A stretch of DNA of 64,000 nucleotides from Bhargavaea beijingensis. Lineage in GTDB: Bacteria; Bacillota; Bacilli; Bacillales_A; Planococcaceae. The translations under genes were made by a program, and so were the position numbers. Location: the NCBI RefSeq assembly GCF_900101985.1, contig NZ_FNAR01000007.1, forward strand, positions 78,636 through 142,635, in the 5' to 3' direction. This document shows, in pieces, positions 28,601 to 36,404 of this stretch. The notes under the pieces were generated by a model. That model made no database searches and was not told the origin of the DNA. It saw only the letters and a program-made list of their open reading frames with translations. The stretch's first letter is position 1. Each line of letters opens with the position of its first letter.

Positions 28601-29270
28601 CGAAGAGTTGGGTCCCGTCAATACGGCTTCAATCGAAGAATTCGATGCCGTATCGGAGCGCCACGCATTCCTCACAGATCAGCGCAATGATCTGCTCGAG
28701 GCCAAAGAGACGCTTGAAAGCGCCATCGATGAGATGGATACCGAAGTGACGGAACGGTTCAGCAGTACATTCCACGCGGTCAGCCGGCAGTTCGGCATCG
28801 TCTTCAAGGAATTGTTCGGCGGCGGCAGGACGGAGCTTGTTCTCACCAATCCGGAAGACATGCTGCGGACCGGCATCGACATCGTGGCATGTCCGCCGGG
28901 CAAGAAATTGCAGAACCTGAGCCTGCTTTCGGGCGGAGAGCGGGCGTTGACCGCAATCGCTCTCCTTTTCGCCATCCTGAAAGTCCGGCCCGTGCCATTT
29001 TGTGTGCTGGATGAAGTCGAAGCGGCGCTGGATGAAGCCAATGTGCTGCGGTACAGCGATTATCTGAAGAAATTCAGCAGCGAGACGCAGTTCATCGTCA
29101 TCACCCACAGGAAGGGGACGATGGAAGGCGCCGACGTGCTTTATGGCATCACCATGCAAGAATCCGGCATTTCCAAGCCGGTCTCCGTCAGGCTGACGGA
29201 AAGCAGCGAAGTGGAATATGAGGAGCCCGTCCCGTCGGTGGGGGCTGGTCCGAAAGGAGCGGGAATATGA
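25662..29270 (+). CDS. smc: Chromosome segregation ATPase SMC
   Basis: A 1202-residue condensin subunit. The N-terminal ATPase half has Walker A GPNGSGKSNITD near residue 31 and the Q-loop region VLGEQSAKTLRGG. Two long coiled-coil arms (about 170-500 and 670-1010) flank a hinge (about 510-665, with GGSMTGGG). The C-terminal half has the signature LSGGERAL and Walker B FCVLDEVEAALDEAN. The start is TTG 25662, giving MYLKRLEIIGFKSFG, the family N-terminus; a longer reading would only extend into rnc. It overlaps ftsY by four bases. It acts with ScpA/ScpB, not in the window. Confidence 0.96.
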   Translation: MYLKRLEIIGFKSFGERIGLDFVPGVTAVVGPNGSGKSNITDAIRWVLGEQSAKTLRGGKMEDVIFSGSDSRKALNFAEVTLILDNSDGRVPLDFSEISVTRRVFRSGDSEYQINRQDCRLRDIVDLFMDSGLGKEAFSVISQGRVDEILNSKPEDRRAIFEEAAGVLKYKQRRRKAEHKLFETEDNLNRVLDILHELDGRLEPLRIQASAAKDYLAMSGELDEIGAALLSYDIRENEKQLADVRKQLEEATGLEHAAAEEAGRHESELGRLRAEAEKLAATLDGLHNALAEAGANVEKWEGRKQVLAERKTHAERQLERLRDDLAETEQTAGRLRQRKEQAEREATIRKKALREARSEIRRLQEVMDRPLDETARRIDELKSAYIELLNEEAAVKNELKHLTQQLEYQSESAQRNRARAGEARAEWEEASAALAGAEQELAGMKERLSSVRSDEAELAASREQTAAELNGKQEQLYKAYSLLEKLKGRREALLSMEAEFAGFHTGVREVLRAAESNRLDGIEGAVASLVAVKKEFAGAAETALGAAAQNIVTITEADARQAIGYLKKSRKGRATFLPLSVMKPRRVDPSSLSRASSHEDFIGTGDTVVTAEEKYMPIVQNLLGNVLISRTLKGANEIGKMIGHRYRVVTLDGDVVNAGGSMTGGGVDRGNPIFMRKAELGQVTADAVRLEKSIGNAEKVIASLKQQLTAQSENLDRVREEREALTEKEVAIVGRVAELKAAERRLADRLAMFGDEESGTTVLTTGIRGRIREAESRQAALKEELGRASGEIEEMTGLYEEGRTERDRMNNRLGDLKQESAVLAEQLAQAEAASAAVEEELAALLAREERLREEMEWTAGGDAGSSPEEAENELQTWKEKKASLEKELSLTLSLRESLQQDIASAEARFRRAAEKKAVHSTTVREAELRAGRITYELGSLRSSLEEDYGIDELPDAGIGFPENLAPEEARKKVRLLKQSIEELGPVNTASIEEFDAVSERHAFLTDQRNDLLEAKETLESAIDEMDTEVTERFSSTFHAVSRQFGIVFKELFGGGRTELVLTNPEDMLRTGIDIVACPPGKKLQNLSLLSGGERALTAIALLFAILKVRPVPFCVLDEVEAALDEANVLRYSDYLKKFSSETQFIVITHRKGTMEGADVLYGITMQESGISKPVSVRLTESSEVEYEEPVPSVGAGPKGAGI

Positions 29271-30280
29271 GTTTTTTCAAGAAACTGAAAGAGAAAATGT
29301 CCGGCAAACCGGACGAAACAACAGAAAAGTATAAAGACGGACTGGAAAAGACGAGAACATCGTTCACTTCCAAAGTCAATGACCTCATCGCCCGTTACCG
29401 GAAGGTGGATGAAGACTTTTTCGAGGAGCTTGAAGATCTCCTGCTTCAGGCGGATGTCGGATTCGAAACGGTCATGGAGCTGATGGATGACCTGCGGTTC
29501 GAGGTGCAGCGCCGGAACGTCAAAGATACGGAAGGCATCCAGACCGCCATTTCCGAGAAGCTGGTCGACATCTATCACAAAGGCGATGAAGGCGAAGGCG
29601 GCCTTAACATGCAGGACGGGGAACCGACTGTGATCCTTCTGGTGGGCGTCAACGGCGTCGGCAAGACGACGACAATCGGCAAGCTTGCCCACCGTTTCAT
29701 CCAGGAAGGCAAGACGGTCATGCTGGCTGCCGGAGATACATTCCGGGCCGGAGCGATCGATCAGCTCCAGGTATGGGGCGACCGGGTCGGTGCGGAAGTG
29801 ATCCGCCAGGCGGAGAATTCGGATCCCGCAGCCGTCATGTACGATGCGGTGAGGGCGGCGAAAAACCGCAAGGTGGATGTACTGATCTGTGATACCGCCG
29901 GACGCCTCCAGAACAAAGTCAACCTGATGAACGAGCTCGAGAAAGTGCATAGGGTGATCGGCCGGGAGCTGCCGGGCGCGCCGCACGAGACTTTGCTCGC
30001 GCTCGATGCAACGACCGGACAGAACGCCCTCATCCAGGCGGAGACCTTCAAGGAAGCGACGGATGTCACGGGCATCGTGCTGACGAAGCTTGACGGTACC
30101 GCGAAAGGCGGGATCGTCCTCGCCATCCGAAACAAGCTGGGCATCCCGGTCAAGTTCGTCGGTCTTGGTGAAGGCATGGAAGACCTGCAACCGTTTGATG
30201 CGGAGCGATATGTATACGGATTGTTTGCCGAAGGGCTGGAGCAGGAAGCGGTCAAAGCCGATGGCCAGGATGAAGATTGA
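29267..30280 (+). CDS. ftsY: Signal recognition particle receptor FtsY
   Basis: A 337-residue SRP-type GTPase that docks the SRP at the membrane. A short charged N-terminal region replaces the long A domain of E. coli FtsY. The NG domain carries GVNGVGKTTTIGKLA (G1), DTAGRLQNK (G3) and TKLDGTAKGG. It is coupled to smc by a four-base overlap and precedes ylxM-ffh. Confidence 0.96.
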   Translation: MSFFKKLKEKMSGKPDETTEKYKDGLEKTRTSFTSKVNDLIARYRKVDEDFFEELEDLLLQADVGFETVMELMDDLRFEVQRRNVKDTEGIQTAISEKLVDIYHKGDEGEGGLNMQDGEPTVILLVGVNGVGKTTTIGKLAHRFIQEGKTVMLAAGDTFRAGAIDQLQVWGDRVGAEVIRQAENSDPAAVMYDAVRAAKNRKVDVLICDTAGRLQNKVNLMNELEKVHRVIGRELPGAPHETLLALDATTGQNALIQAETFKEATDVTGIVLTKLDGTAKGGIVLAIRNKLGIPVKFVGLGEGMEDLQPFDAERYVYGLFAEGLEQEAVKADGQDED

Positions 30281-30297
30281 AAGACAAGGTAATTTAC

Positions 30298-30326
30298 TTG
30301 ACAGGGACACCCGCCCTGTATAAAAT
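30298..30326 (+). promoter_or_regulatory. Sigma-A promoter of ylxM-ffh
   Basis: TTGACA (30298-30303) and TAAAAT (30321-30326) with a 17-base spacer; a perfect -35 and near-consensus -10, about 33 bases before ylxM. Confidence 0.85.
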
Positions 30327-30358
30327 GCTGTTGACGGAGACGGGAAGGAGGGGCTTTC

Positions 30359-30694
30359 ATGCTGCTTGAAAAAACAACCCGGATGAACTTCCTGTTCGAC
30401 TTTTATCAGGCACTGCTGACCGAGAAGCAACGAAGCTATATGGACCTGTATTACCTGAACGACCTGTCCCTGGGGGAAATTGCAGAGCAATATGAGATCT
30501 CCCGCCAGGCGGTCTATGACAATATCCGCCGTACGGAGGCGATGCTTGAGGAGTATGAGCAGAAACTCCAGCTTTTCAGCAAGTTCCGCCAGCGGCGAGC
30601 AGCCGTCGACGCGCTTGTGGCCGATGTACAACAAGGCGGAACGGATGCCGGATCTCTCGTCCGGCGCCTGCAAGAACTAAAAGAATTTGACTGA
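30359..30694 (+). CDS. ylxM: UPF0122 helix-turn-helix protein YlxM
   Basis: A 111-residue protein with a sigma-70 region 4-like helix-turn-helix: [36 protein letters not shown]. The family is always next to ffh, and in streptococci it binds and stimulates the SRP. It could also bind DNA. It has its own strong promoter just upstream and an AAGGAGGGG binding site. Confidence 0.92.
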   Translation: MLLEKTTRMNFLFDFYQALLTEKQRSYMDLYYLNDLSLGEIAEQYEISRQAVYDNIRRTEAMLEEYEQKLQLFSKFRQRRAAVDALVADVQQGGTDAGSLVRRLQELKEFD

Positions 30695-30711
30695 TAGGAG
30701 GCGGGCAATCG

Positions 30712-32070
30712 ATGGCATTTGAAGGGTTGGGCGAGCGCCTGCAGCAAACGCTTCAGAAAATAAAGGGCAAGGGGAAAGTGACCGAGGCCGATGTCAAAGA
30801 GATGATGCGCGAAGTCCGTTTCGCACTGATCGAGGCCGACGTCAACCTGAAGGTCGTCAAGGAATTCGTCAAGAAAGTGAGCGAGCGCGCTGTCGGATCG
30901 GACGTCATGGAAAGCCTGACGCCGGGACAGCAGGTCGTCAAAATTGTCCGGGATGAACTGGCTGACCTTATGGGCGGTGAAGCCGAAACGATCACATTCG
31001 CGAAAAAGCCGCCGACCGTCATCATGATGGTCGGGCTTCAGGGTGCCGGGAAGACCACGACAACCGGGAAGCTGGCAAACCTGATCCGAAAGAAATATAA
31101 CCGGAAACCGCTACTTGTCGCTGCCGACGTCTACCGTCCGGCCGCAATCCAGCAGTTGGAGACGATCGGCAAACAGCTCGGCATGCCGGTGTTCCAGCTC
31201 GGAACCGAGGAAAATCCTGTCGATATCGCCAAACAGGCTATTGCCAAGGCAAAGGAAGACCACCATGATGTCGTCTTTATCGATACGGCCGGGCGGCTCC
31301 AGATCGACGAGAACCTCATGCAGGAACTCCGCGATATCTACGACGCGGTGCAGCCGGACGAGGTCTACCTCGTCGTCGACGCGATGACCGGACAGGTTGC
31401 CGCAAACGTGGCGGAGACATTTGACCAGCAGGTCGGCGTGACCGGTGTCGTTCTGACGAAGCTGGACGGAGACACCCGTGGCGGTGCAGCGCTCTCGATC
31501 CGTTCCGTCACCGGCAGACCGATCAAGTTTGCCGGGATGGGCGAAAAGCTCGACGCGCTCGAACCATTCCATCCGGAACGCATGGCTTCCCGGATTCTCG
31601 GGATGGGCGATGTCATGTCGCTGATCGAAAAGGCGCAGTCCAATGTCGATGAACAGAAAGCGAAGGAACTGGAGCAAAAGTTCCGGGACCAGTCGTTCAC
31701 GTTCGACGACTTCCTTGAGCAGTTGGAGCAGGTAAAGAAAATGGGACCTCTCGATGAGATCCTCAAAATGCTTCCGGGAGCCGGCAAAATCAAGGGCATC
31801 GACAATGTGAAGGTGGACGAAAAACAGATGGGCCGTGTGGAGGCAGTCATCAAATCGATGACGACCGAAGAAAAGTCCAAACCGGAAATCATCAACTCCA
31901 GCCGCAAAAAGCGCATCGCGCGCGGTTCCGGCACAACCATCCAGGAAGTCAACCGCCTGCTCAAACAATTCGATGAAATGAAAAAGATGATGAAACAAAT
32001 GTCCAACATGCAACAGGGCAAAGGAAAACGGAAAATGAAAATGCCGGGACTCGATTCGCTGTTCAAGTAA
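30712..32070 (+). CDS. ffh: Signal recognition particle protein Ffh
   Basis: A 452-residue SRP54 homologue that binds signal sequences and 4.5S/6S RNA. N domain (about 1-90), then the G domain with GLQGAGKTTTTGKLA, DTAGRLQID and TKLDGDTRGGAA. The C-terminal M domain (about 300-452) is rich in methionine (MKKMMKQMSNMQQ) and ends MPGLDSLFK. A TAGGAGGCGG binding site precedes ATG 30712. A 410-base gap follows. Confidence 0.97.
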   Translation: MAFEGLGERLQQTLQKIKGKGKVTEADVKEMMREVRFALIEADVNLKVVKEFVKKVSERAVGSDVMESLTPGQQVVKIVRDELADLMGGEAETITFAKKPPTVIMMVGLQGAGKTTTTGKLANLIRKKYNRKPLLVAADVYRPAAIQQLETIGKQLGMPVFQLGTEENPVDIAKQAIAKAKEDHHDVVFIDTAGRLQIDENLMQELRDIYDAVQPDEVYLVVDAMTGQVAANVAETFDQQVGVTGVVLTKLDGDTRGGAALSIRSVTGRPIKFAGMGEKLDALEPFHPERMASRILGMGDVMSLIEKAQSNVDEQKAKELEQKFRDQSFTFDDFLEQLEQVKKMGPLDEILKMLPGAGKIKGIDNVKVDEKQMGRVEAVIKSMTTEEKSKPEIINSSRKKRIARGSGTTIQEVNRLLKQFDEMKKMMKQMSNMQQGKGKRKMKMPGLDSLFK

Positions 32071-32106
32071 GTTGCTTAATTCTGATGGATATATTCCCTT
32101 CTGTCC

Positions 32107-32386
32107 GATTGAAGCGAAAGGCCCAAGACTCCTCGGAAATGCTTCGCATTTCCTTTGTGCGAGAAGGATTCGAGGAAGCTTCTCTGTCCTGCGGGAAAAG
32201 CGTTAGCCGAAGACCCCGAGGATGTCGCGCAATGCTCCGCAACGCTGGTGCTTCTGCACGCAGATGCCAATCTGCGTGTTGGCATCGGCTAAGGCAACGC
32301 CCGCGGACTAGCGGATGCCGTTACGAAGAACGGCGTCTGTGGCCAAAAGCGACAGCGTTGGCCGACAAGGGCCTGTAGCGGAAATC
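32107..32386. repeat. Folded intergenic repeat-like element between ffh and rpsP
   Basis: About 280 bases bounded by 18-base imperfect inverted ends (GATTGAAGCG...GGCCC against GGGCC...GCGGAAATC, 13 of 18 matching). Inside are several further hairpins: GGAAATG/CATTTCC (loop CTTCG), CACGCAGAT/ATCTGCGTG near 32258-32279, GATGCCGTT/AACGGCGTC, a TTGGCC/GGCCAA pair, and GCGTTAGCCGA pairing with TCGGCTAA..GC. Phrases such as CTGCGGGAAAAGCG, GAAGACCCCG and CGCCCGCGG recall palindromic repeats scattered between genes in many Bacillales genomes. No second copy is visible in this window. It could be a non-autonomous mobile repeat, or a transcribed structured RNA. Confidence 0.5.
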
Positions 32387-32416
32387 AGCTGGAATTAAGG
32401 TGTTAAGAAAAAACAC

Positions 32417-32445
32417 TTTACAAAGCAATAATGACTTGGTAATAT
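32417..32445 (+). promoter_or_regulatory. Sigma-A promoter of rpsP
   Basis: TTTACA (32417-32422) and TAATAT (32440-32445), 17-base spacer, preceded by an A-rich stretch. The sequence AAGAAAAAACACTTTACA (32405-32422) also occurs upstream of yloU at 14953-14970. Confidence 0.75.
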
Positions 32446-32480
32446 ACTATCTTGTGTGAAACTATTCGGAGGTGCTAACC

Positions 32481-32753
32481 ATGGCAGTTAAAATTCGACT
32501 TAAGCGTATGGGCGCAAAAAAGACGCCTTTCTATCGTATCGTAGTAGCAGATTCCCGTTCCCCTCGTGACGGCCGCCAGATTGAAACGATCGGCACGTAC
32601 AACCCGCTCACGACGCCGGCTGAGCTCAAGATCGACGAAGAGCTTGCACTCAAATGGCTTCAGAACGGCGCGAAGCCTTCTGATACAGTGCGCAACCTGC
32701 TCGCTACGCAGGGCATCATGGAGAAATTCCATAACGCCAAGACCGCAAAATAA
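32481..32753 (+). CDS. rpsP: 30S ribosomal protein S16
   Basis: A 90-residue ribosomal protein: [32 protein letters not shown] is the family start. ATG 32481 has a GGAGGTG binding site; an in-frame GTG at 32472 falls inside that site. It starts the translation-related unit rpsP-khpA-rimM-trmD. Confidence 0.97.
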   Translation: MAVKIRLKRMGAKKTPFYRIVVADSRSPRDGRQIETIGTYNPLTTPAELKIDEELALKWLQNGAKPSDTVRNLLATQGIMEKFHNAKTAK

Positions 32754-32768
32754 TTTGACGGAGGCGAC

Positions 32769-33002
32769 ATGATGAAAAAGCTGATTGAAACGATCGTCAA
32801 ACCGCTCGTTGATCATCCGGAACACGTCCGGATCGGAGTGGAAGAACGGCAGGGCAGGCTTGTCTGCTCACTGTCCCTCCACCCGGAAGACATGGGGAAA
32901 GTGATCGGCAAACAGGGCCGGGTGGCATCCGCTATCCGGACTGTCGTAAATTCAGCTGAAGGCGCAGGCCGGAAACGGGTGCGCGTCGACATCATGGATT
33001 AA
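32769..33002 (+). CDS. khpA: KH-domain RNA-binding protein KhpA
   Basis: A 77-residue single KH domain with the loop GKVIGKQGR (GXXG). KhpA pairs with KhpB (Jag/EloR) as an RNA chaperone tied to cell elongation in other Firmicutes. It sits between rpsP and rimM as in B. subtilis (ylqC). The next gene there, ylqD, is absent here. Two ATG codons are adjacent at the start behind GGAGGCG. Confidence 0.93.
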   Translation: MMKKLIETIVKPLVDHPEHVRIGVEERQGRLVCSLSLHPEDMGKVIGKQGRVASAIRTVVNSAEGAGRKRVRVDIMD

Positions 33003-33032
33003 GGAAGGGACGATTTTGGTTCCTTCCTTTTT
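33001..33032 (+). terminator. Probable terminator or attenuator between khpA and rimM
   Basis: An 8-bp stem AAGGAAGG/CCTTCCTT (33001-33008 with 33022-33029) with a 13-base loop and TTTTT. It begins at the khpA stop, only 34 bases before the rimM start, so partial readthrough is likely. Confidence 0.6.
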
Positions 33033-33065
33033 CATACCCCGGAAAACGATTAAGGAGGACGACGG

Positions 33066-33581
33066 ATGAACTGGTATAACGTCGGAAAGATCGTCAATAC
33101 GCACGGAATCCGCGGAGAAGTCCGCGTGATGTCACGGACGGATTTTCCGGAGGAGCGCTATGCAAAAGGGGCGCGCCTGGGACTCTTCATGCCCGGCGAA
33201 AAGGAACCGGTCATGCTGACCGTGGCCTCCCGCCGCGCCCATAAGAACTTCGATCTCCTGACATTCGAGGGCCACACGTCCATCAACGACGTGGAGAAGT
33301 ATCGTGACGGCATTCTGAAAGTGCCTGATGAAGATCTTGGGGAACTGGAAGAAGGCGAATTCTATTACCACGAAATCATCGGCTGCACCGTCGTCGACCA
33401 GGAAGGCCGTGAGATCGGCAAGGTGACCGAAGTTCTGGAGACCGGAGCAAATGACGTTTGGGCAGTGAAACCGCCGGAAGGCAAGATGCATTATATTCCA
33501 TATATCGAGGATGTCGTCCTGGAAGTCGACACCGAAAAAGGGCGGATTGTCATCGATCCGATCGAAGGGCTGCTGTCCTGA
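33066..33581 (+). CDS. rimM: 16S rRNA processing protein RimM
   Basis: A 171-residue 30S assembly factor that binds S19 in the 30S head. The N-terminal domain starts [19 protein letters not shown]; the C-terminal PRC barrel has [14 protein letters not shown] and ends [17 protein letters not shown] binding site precedes ATG 33066. Its stop overlaps the trmD start (TGATG). Confidence 0.96.
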   Translation: MNWYNVGKIVNTHGIRGEVRVMSRTDFPEERYAKGARLGLFMPGEKEPVMLTVASRRAHKNFDLLTFEGHTSINDVEKYRDGILKVPDEDLGELEEGEFYYHEIIGCTVVDQEGREIGKVTEVLETGANDVWAVKPPEGKMHYIPYIEDVVLEVDTEKGRIVIDPIEGLLS

Positions 33582-34315
33582 TGAAAATTTCAGTACTGTC
33601 CATTTTTCCGGAAATGTTCGGAGGCGTCTTCAATGCATCCATCCTGAAACGGGCGCAGGAAAGCGGGGCCGTCAGCCTTGCTGTGCGGGATTTCCGGGAA
33701 TTCGCCACGGACAAGCATCGTAAGGTCGACGATTATCCCTACGGCGGAGGGGCCGGGATGGTCCTGAAGCCTGAGCCGCTGTTCCGGGCCGTGGAAAATC
33801 TCTCGGAAGGCCGCTCCCCAAGGATCATCCTCATGTGCCCCCAAGGGGAACGGTTCACCCAGAAAAAGGCCGAAGAGCTGGCGCAGGAAGAAGATCTCAT
33901 CTTCCTGTGCGGGCACTACGAGGGTTATGACGAACGCATCCGCGAGCACCTCATCACAGATGAGATCTCCATCGGCGATTTTGTCCTCACCGGCGGAGAG
34001 CTGGCGGCGATGACAGTCATCGACAGCGTGGTCCGGCTCCTCCCGGGCGTGCTCGGTAACGAGGAATCACCGGCGCTGGATTCGTTTTCTACTGGATTCC
34101 TGGAACACCCCCACTACACCCGCCCGGCGGATTTCAGAGGGATGAAGGTGCCCGATGTCCTCCTGTCCGGAAATCATGCGGAAATCGAGCGTTGGCGCGA
34201 GGAACAGTCGCTCAGGCGGACGTTCGAACGGAGACCCGATCTTCTCCAGGAAGCCGATCTGACGGACCGCCAGAAAGAAGTGCTCCGCCGCTTCGGCTGG
34301 CGGGAAGAAGAGTGA
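33581..34315 (+). CDS. trmD: tRNA (guanine-N1)-methyltransferase TrmD
   Basis: A 244-residue SPOUT enzyme that makes m1G37 and prevents frameshifts. It starts [13 protein letters not shown]; the SAM trefoil knot region includes [11 protein letters not shown] and [14 protein letters not shown], and [20 protein letters not shown] follows. I use ATG 33581, which gives the family length; upstream in-frame codons lie inside rimM. The rimM-trmD pair is followed by rplS, as in most bacteria. Confidence 0.96.
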   Translation: MKISVLSIFPEMFGGVFNASILKRAQESGAVSLAVRDFREFATDKHRKVDDYPYGGGAGMVLKPEPLFRAVENLSEGRSPRIILMCPQGERFTQKKAEELAQEEDLIFLCGHYEGYDERIREHLITDEISIGDFVLTGGELAAMTVIDSVVRLLPGVLGNEESPALDSFSTGFLEHPHYTRPADFRGMKVPDVLLSGNHAEIERWREEQSLRRTFERRPDLLQEADLTDRQKEVLRRFGWREEE

Positions 34316-34324
34316 ATCCCGTGC

Positions 34325-34353
34325 TTGCCTGGAGACACGGCCTGTGGTATGAT
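34325..34353 (+). promoter_or_regulatory. Sigma-A promoter of rplS
   Basis: TTGCCT (34325-34330) and TATGAT (34348-34353), 17-base spacer. Confidence 0.7.
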
Positions 34354-34359
34354 AAGTCC

Positions 34360-34440
34360 CGTGCTTCTGCGTGAAGCACTCGATTACGGTGTTCCGCTGC
34401 AAAGGCAAGTTGTGCATGAGCATCTGTAGTAAGGAGAGGA
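34360..34440 (+). promoter_or_regulatory. Candidate L19 leader in the rplS 5' UTR
   Basis: The predicted UTR contains a perfect GTGCTTC/GAAGCAC hairpin at its start and a conserved-looking stretch CATGAGCATCTGTAGTAAGG before the start codon. A structured L19 leader is known upstream of rplS in Bacillales and serves in feedback control. I cannot confirm the fold by alignment. Confidence 0.5.
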
Positions 34441-34444
34441 AAAC

Positions 34445-34789
34445 ATGCAAAACATTATTGCAGAAATCACGAAGGAACAACTTCGTACAGACCTTCCGGC
34501 ATTCCGCCCGGGCGACACGGTACGTGTACACGTGAAAGTCGTCGAGGGTACGCGTGAGCGGATCCAGGTATACGAAGGGGTTGTCATCAAGCGTCGCGGC
34601 GGCGGCATCAGCGAGACATTCACAGTCCGCAAAATCTCCTACGGTGTAGGGGTTGAGCGTACTTTCCCTGTGCATACGCCAAAAATCGCGAAACTTGAAG
34701 TGATTCGCCGCGGTAAAGTTCGCCGTGCGAAGCTGTACTACCTCCGCAACCTTCGCGGAAAAGCTGCCCGCATCAAAGAAATCCGATAA
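34445..34789 (+). CDS. rplS: 50S ribosomal protein L19
   Basis: A 114-residue protein at the 30S-50S interface: [22 protein letters not shown] and the late [25 protein letters not shown] are diagnostic. AAGGAGAGG precedes ATG 34445. It has its own promoter and leader upstream and a terminator downstream. Confidence 0.97.
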   Translation: MQNIIAEITKEQLRTDLPAFRPGDTVRVHVKVVEGTRERIQVYEGVVIKRRGGGISETFTVRKISYGVGVERTFPVHTPKIAKLEVIRRGKVRRAKLYYLRNLRGKAARIKEIR

Positions 34790-34800
34790 TCGACATTCGA

Positions 34801-34833
34801 AAGGGGCCGGCCTGTCCGGCCCCTTTTCTTTTT
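34801..34833 (+). terminator. Intrinsic terminator of rplS
   Basis: A 10-bp stem AAGGGGCCGG/CCGGCCCCTT with a five-base loop, then TTCTTTTTG. Confidence 0.92.
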
Positions 34834-34860
34834 GCCTCAGTCTTTCATACACTCTATAAT
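34831..34860 (+). promoter_or_regulatory. Candidate promoter of lepB
   Basis: A perfect TATAAT (34855-34860) with a weak -35 (TTTGCC, 34831-34836) at 18 bases, just after the rplS terminator. Confidence 0.5.
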
Positions 34861-34890
34861 GGAATCAGATTGAACAGGGAGGCCAACGGG

Positions 34891-35448
34891 ATGACAGAAG
34901 AGAAACAGAAAAATGAACTCTGGGAATGGACGAAAGTTCTTCTTATCGCGTTCGGGCTGGCTGCCATCATCCGGTATTTCCTCTTTACGCCGATTGTCGT
35001 AGACGGGGAGTCCATGATGCCGACGCTCGAGGATGGAGACAAGATGATCGTCAACAAAATCGGATATACGATCGGTGAGCCGGAACGATTCGATATCGTC
35101 GTCTTCCATGCGCCGGAACAGAAAGACTACATCAAGCGGGTCATCGGGCTCCCGGGCGATCATATCGAATACCGGGATGACCAGCTTTATATCAATGGGA
35201 AACCCTATGATGAACCGTACCTCGATAAGAAAAAGGAAGCCGTTACGGACGGAACGCTGACCGAAGACTTCACGCTCGAGGAAAAGATCCAGCGGGAAAC
35301 CGTTCCGGAGGGCCATGTGTTTGTCATGGGAGATAACCGGCGGTACAGCAAGGATTCCCGCCACATCGGCGTCATCCCGTTCGATGAGATCATCGGCAGC
35401 ACGAGCCTGATCTTCTGGCCGATGGAAGATATCGGGTTCGTCAAGTGA
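34891..35448 (+). CDS. lepB: Signal peptidase I
   Basis: A 185-residue membrane protease that removes signal peptides. One N-terminal transmembrane helix (about 12-32, VLLIAFGLAAIIRYFLF), then the catalytic Ser in DGESMMPT and Lys in KRVIGLPGD, and the conserved MGDNRRYSKDSRHIG. It is of the short sipS type. ATG 34891 has a GGAGG site; an in-frame TTG at 34870 is upstream of that site. It lies between rplS and rbgA, as in several Bacillus relatives but not B. subtilis 168. Confidence 0.93.
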   Translation: MTEEKQKNELWEWTKVLLIAFGLAAIIRYFLFTPIVVDGESMMPTLEDGDKMIVNKIGYTIGEPERFDIVVFHAPEQKDYIKRVIGLPGDHIEYRDDQLYINGKPYDEPYLDKKKEAVTDGTLTEDFTLEEKIQRETVPEGHVFVMGDNRRYSKDSRHIGVIPFDEIIGSTSLIFWPMEDIGFVK

Positions 35449-35462
35449 CGGAGGTGTGATTC

Positions 35463-36314
35463 ATGACAATCCAATGGTTCCCGGGACATATGGCGAAGGC
35501 AAGGCGGGAAGTGACCGAACAGCTGAAGATGGTCGACATCGTCTTCGAACTGATTGATGCCAGGCTTCCGCAGTCTTCCAGAAACCCGATGATCGATGAC
35601 ATTATCAGCCGGAAACCCCGTCTTGTCATCCTCAACAAGAAAGATATGGCAGACGATGCCGAGACCGCCCGTTGGCTGGAGAAGTTCCGGGGAAGCGGAA
35701 CCGAAGCGGTGGCGATCAACTCGCTTGACGGAAAAGGCCTGCAGCAGGTGAACAAGGTGGCCCAGCAGATCCTCAAGGAGAAATGGGAACGCATGAAGGC
35801 GAAAGGAATCCGGCCGAGGGCCATCCGCGCGATGATTGTCGGCATCCCGAATGTCGGAAAGTCGACGCTCATCAACCGGCTTGCCAAAAAGAATATCGCC
35901 AAGACGGGCAATACGCCGGGCGTCACCAAAGCCCAGCAGTGGATCAAGGTAGGCAAAGAACTGGAACTCCTCGATACGCCGGGCATCCTTTGGCCGAAGT
36001 TCGAGGACCCGGAGGCCGGCTATAAACTGGCGCTGACCGGGGCGATCAAGGATGCCATCACCGACCAGCAGGAGCTGGCGGTTTATGCGCTCCAATTCCT
36101 CGAGGCACATTATCCCGACCGTCTTGAGGAACGCTATGGCTTCCGGTCGCTGGACGGCGACATACCGGGTGCCTACGAGCGGATCGGCGAGCTCAGGAAG
36201 GTCTACGAAAAAGGCGGCACGATCGACTATGATAGCGTGTCCGAGCTGATCGTTCGCGATATCCGTGACCAGCAGCTCGGCAGACTGACGTTTGATTTTG
36301 CAGACGACGAATGA
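35463..36314 (+). CDS. rbgA: Ribosome biogenesis GTPase RbgA (YlqF)
   Basis: A 283-residue circularly permuted GTPase for late 50S assembly (L16 incorporation). Motif order is G4 LNKKDMAD, then G1 [12 protein letters not shown], then G3 [22 protein letters not shown] near the start is the family signature, with the catalytic His. A C-terminal ANTAR-like helical domain binds RNA. A GGAGGTG binding site precedes ATG 35463. The stop codon lies in a 15-bp hairpin. Confidence 0.96.
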   Translation: MTIQWFPGHMAKARREVTEQLKMVDIVFELIDARLPQSSRNPMIDDIISRKPRLVILNKKDMADDAETARWLEKFRGSGTEAVAINSLDGKGLQQVNKVAQQILKEKWERMKAKGIRPRAIRAMIVGIPNVGKSTLINRLAKKNIAKTGNTPGVTKAQQWIKVGKELELLDTPGILWPKFEDPEAGYKLALTGAIKDAITDQQELAVYALQFLEAHYPDRLEERYGFRSLDGDIPGAYERIGELRKVYEKGGTIDYDSVSELIVRDIRDQQLGRLTFDFADDE

Positions 36315-36354
36315 ACAGGCACGCCGCCGAAAGGGGGCGTGCCTGTTCATTTCC
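36311..36354 (+). terminator. Hairpin terminator after rbgA
   Basis: A 15-bp perfect stem (36311-36325 with 36336-36350) covering the rbgA stop codon, followed by only a weak T stretch (ATTTCC). Termination may be partial. Confidence 0.65.
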
Positions 36355-36404
36355 GCTTCCAGAGAGACGGGAACATACATAAGACAGGAAAGGCCTGATC
36401 AACA

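Noticed and set aside
32085..32378. A 97-codon plus-strand open frame between ffh and rpsP
   Set aside because: It lies wholly in the folded repeat-like element, has low-complexity Arg and Ala content, and is better explained by inverted repeats.
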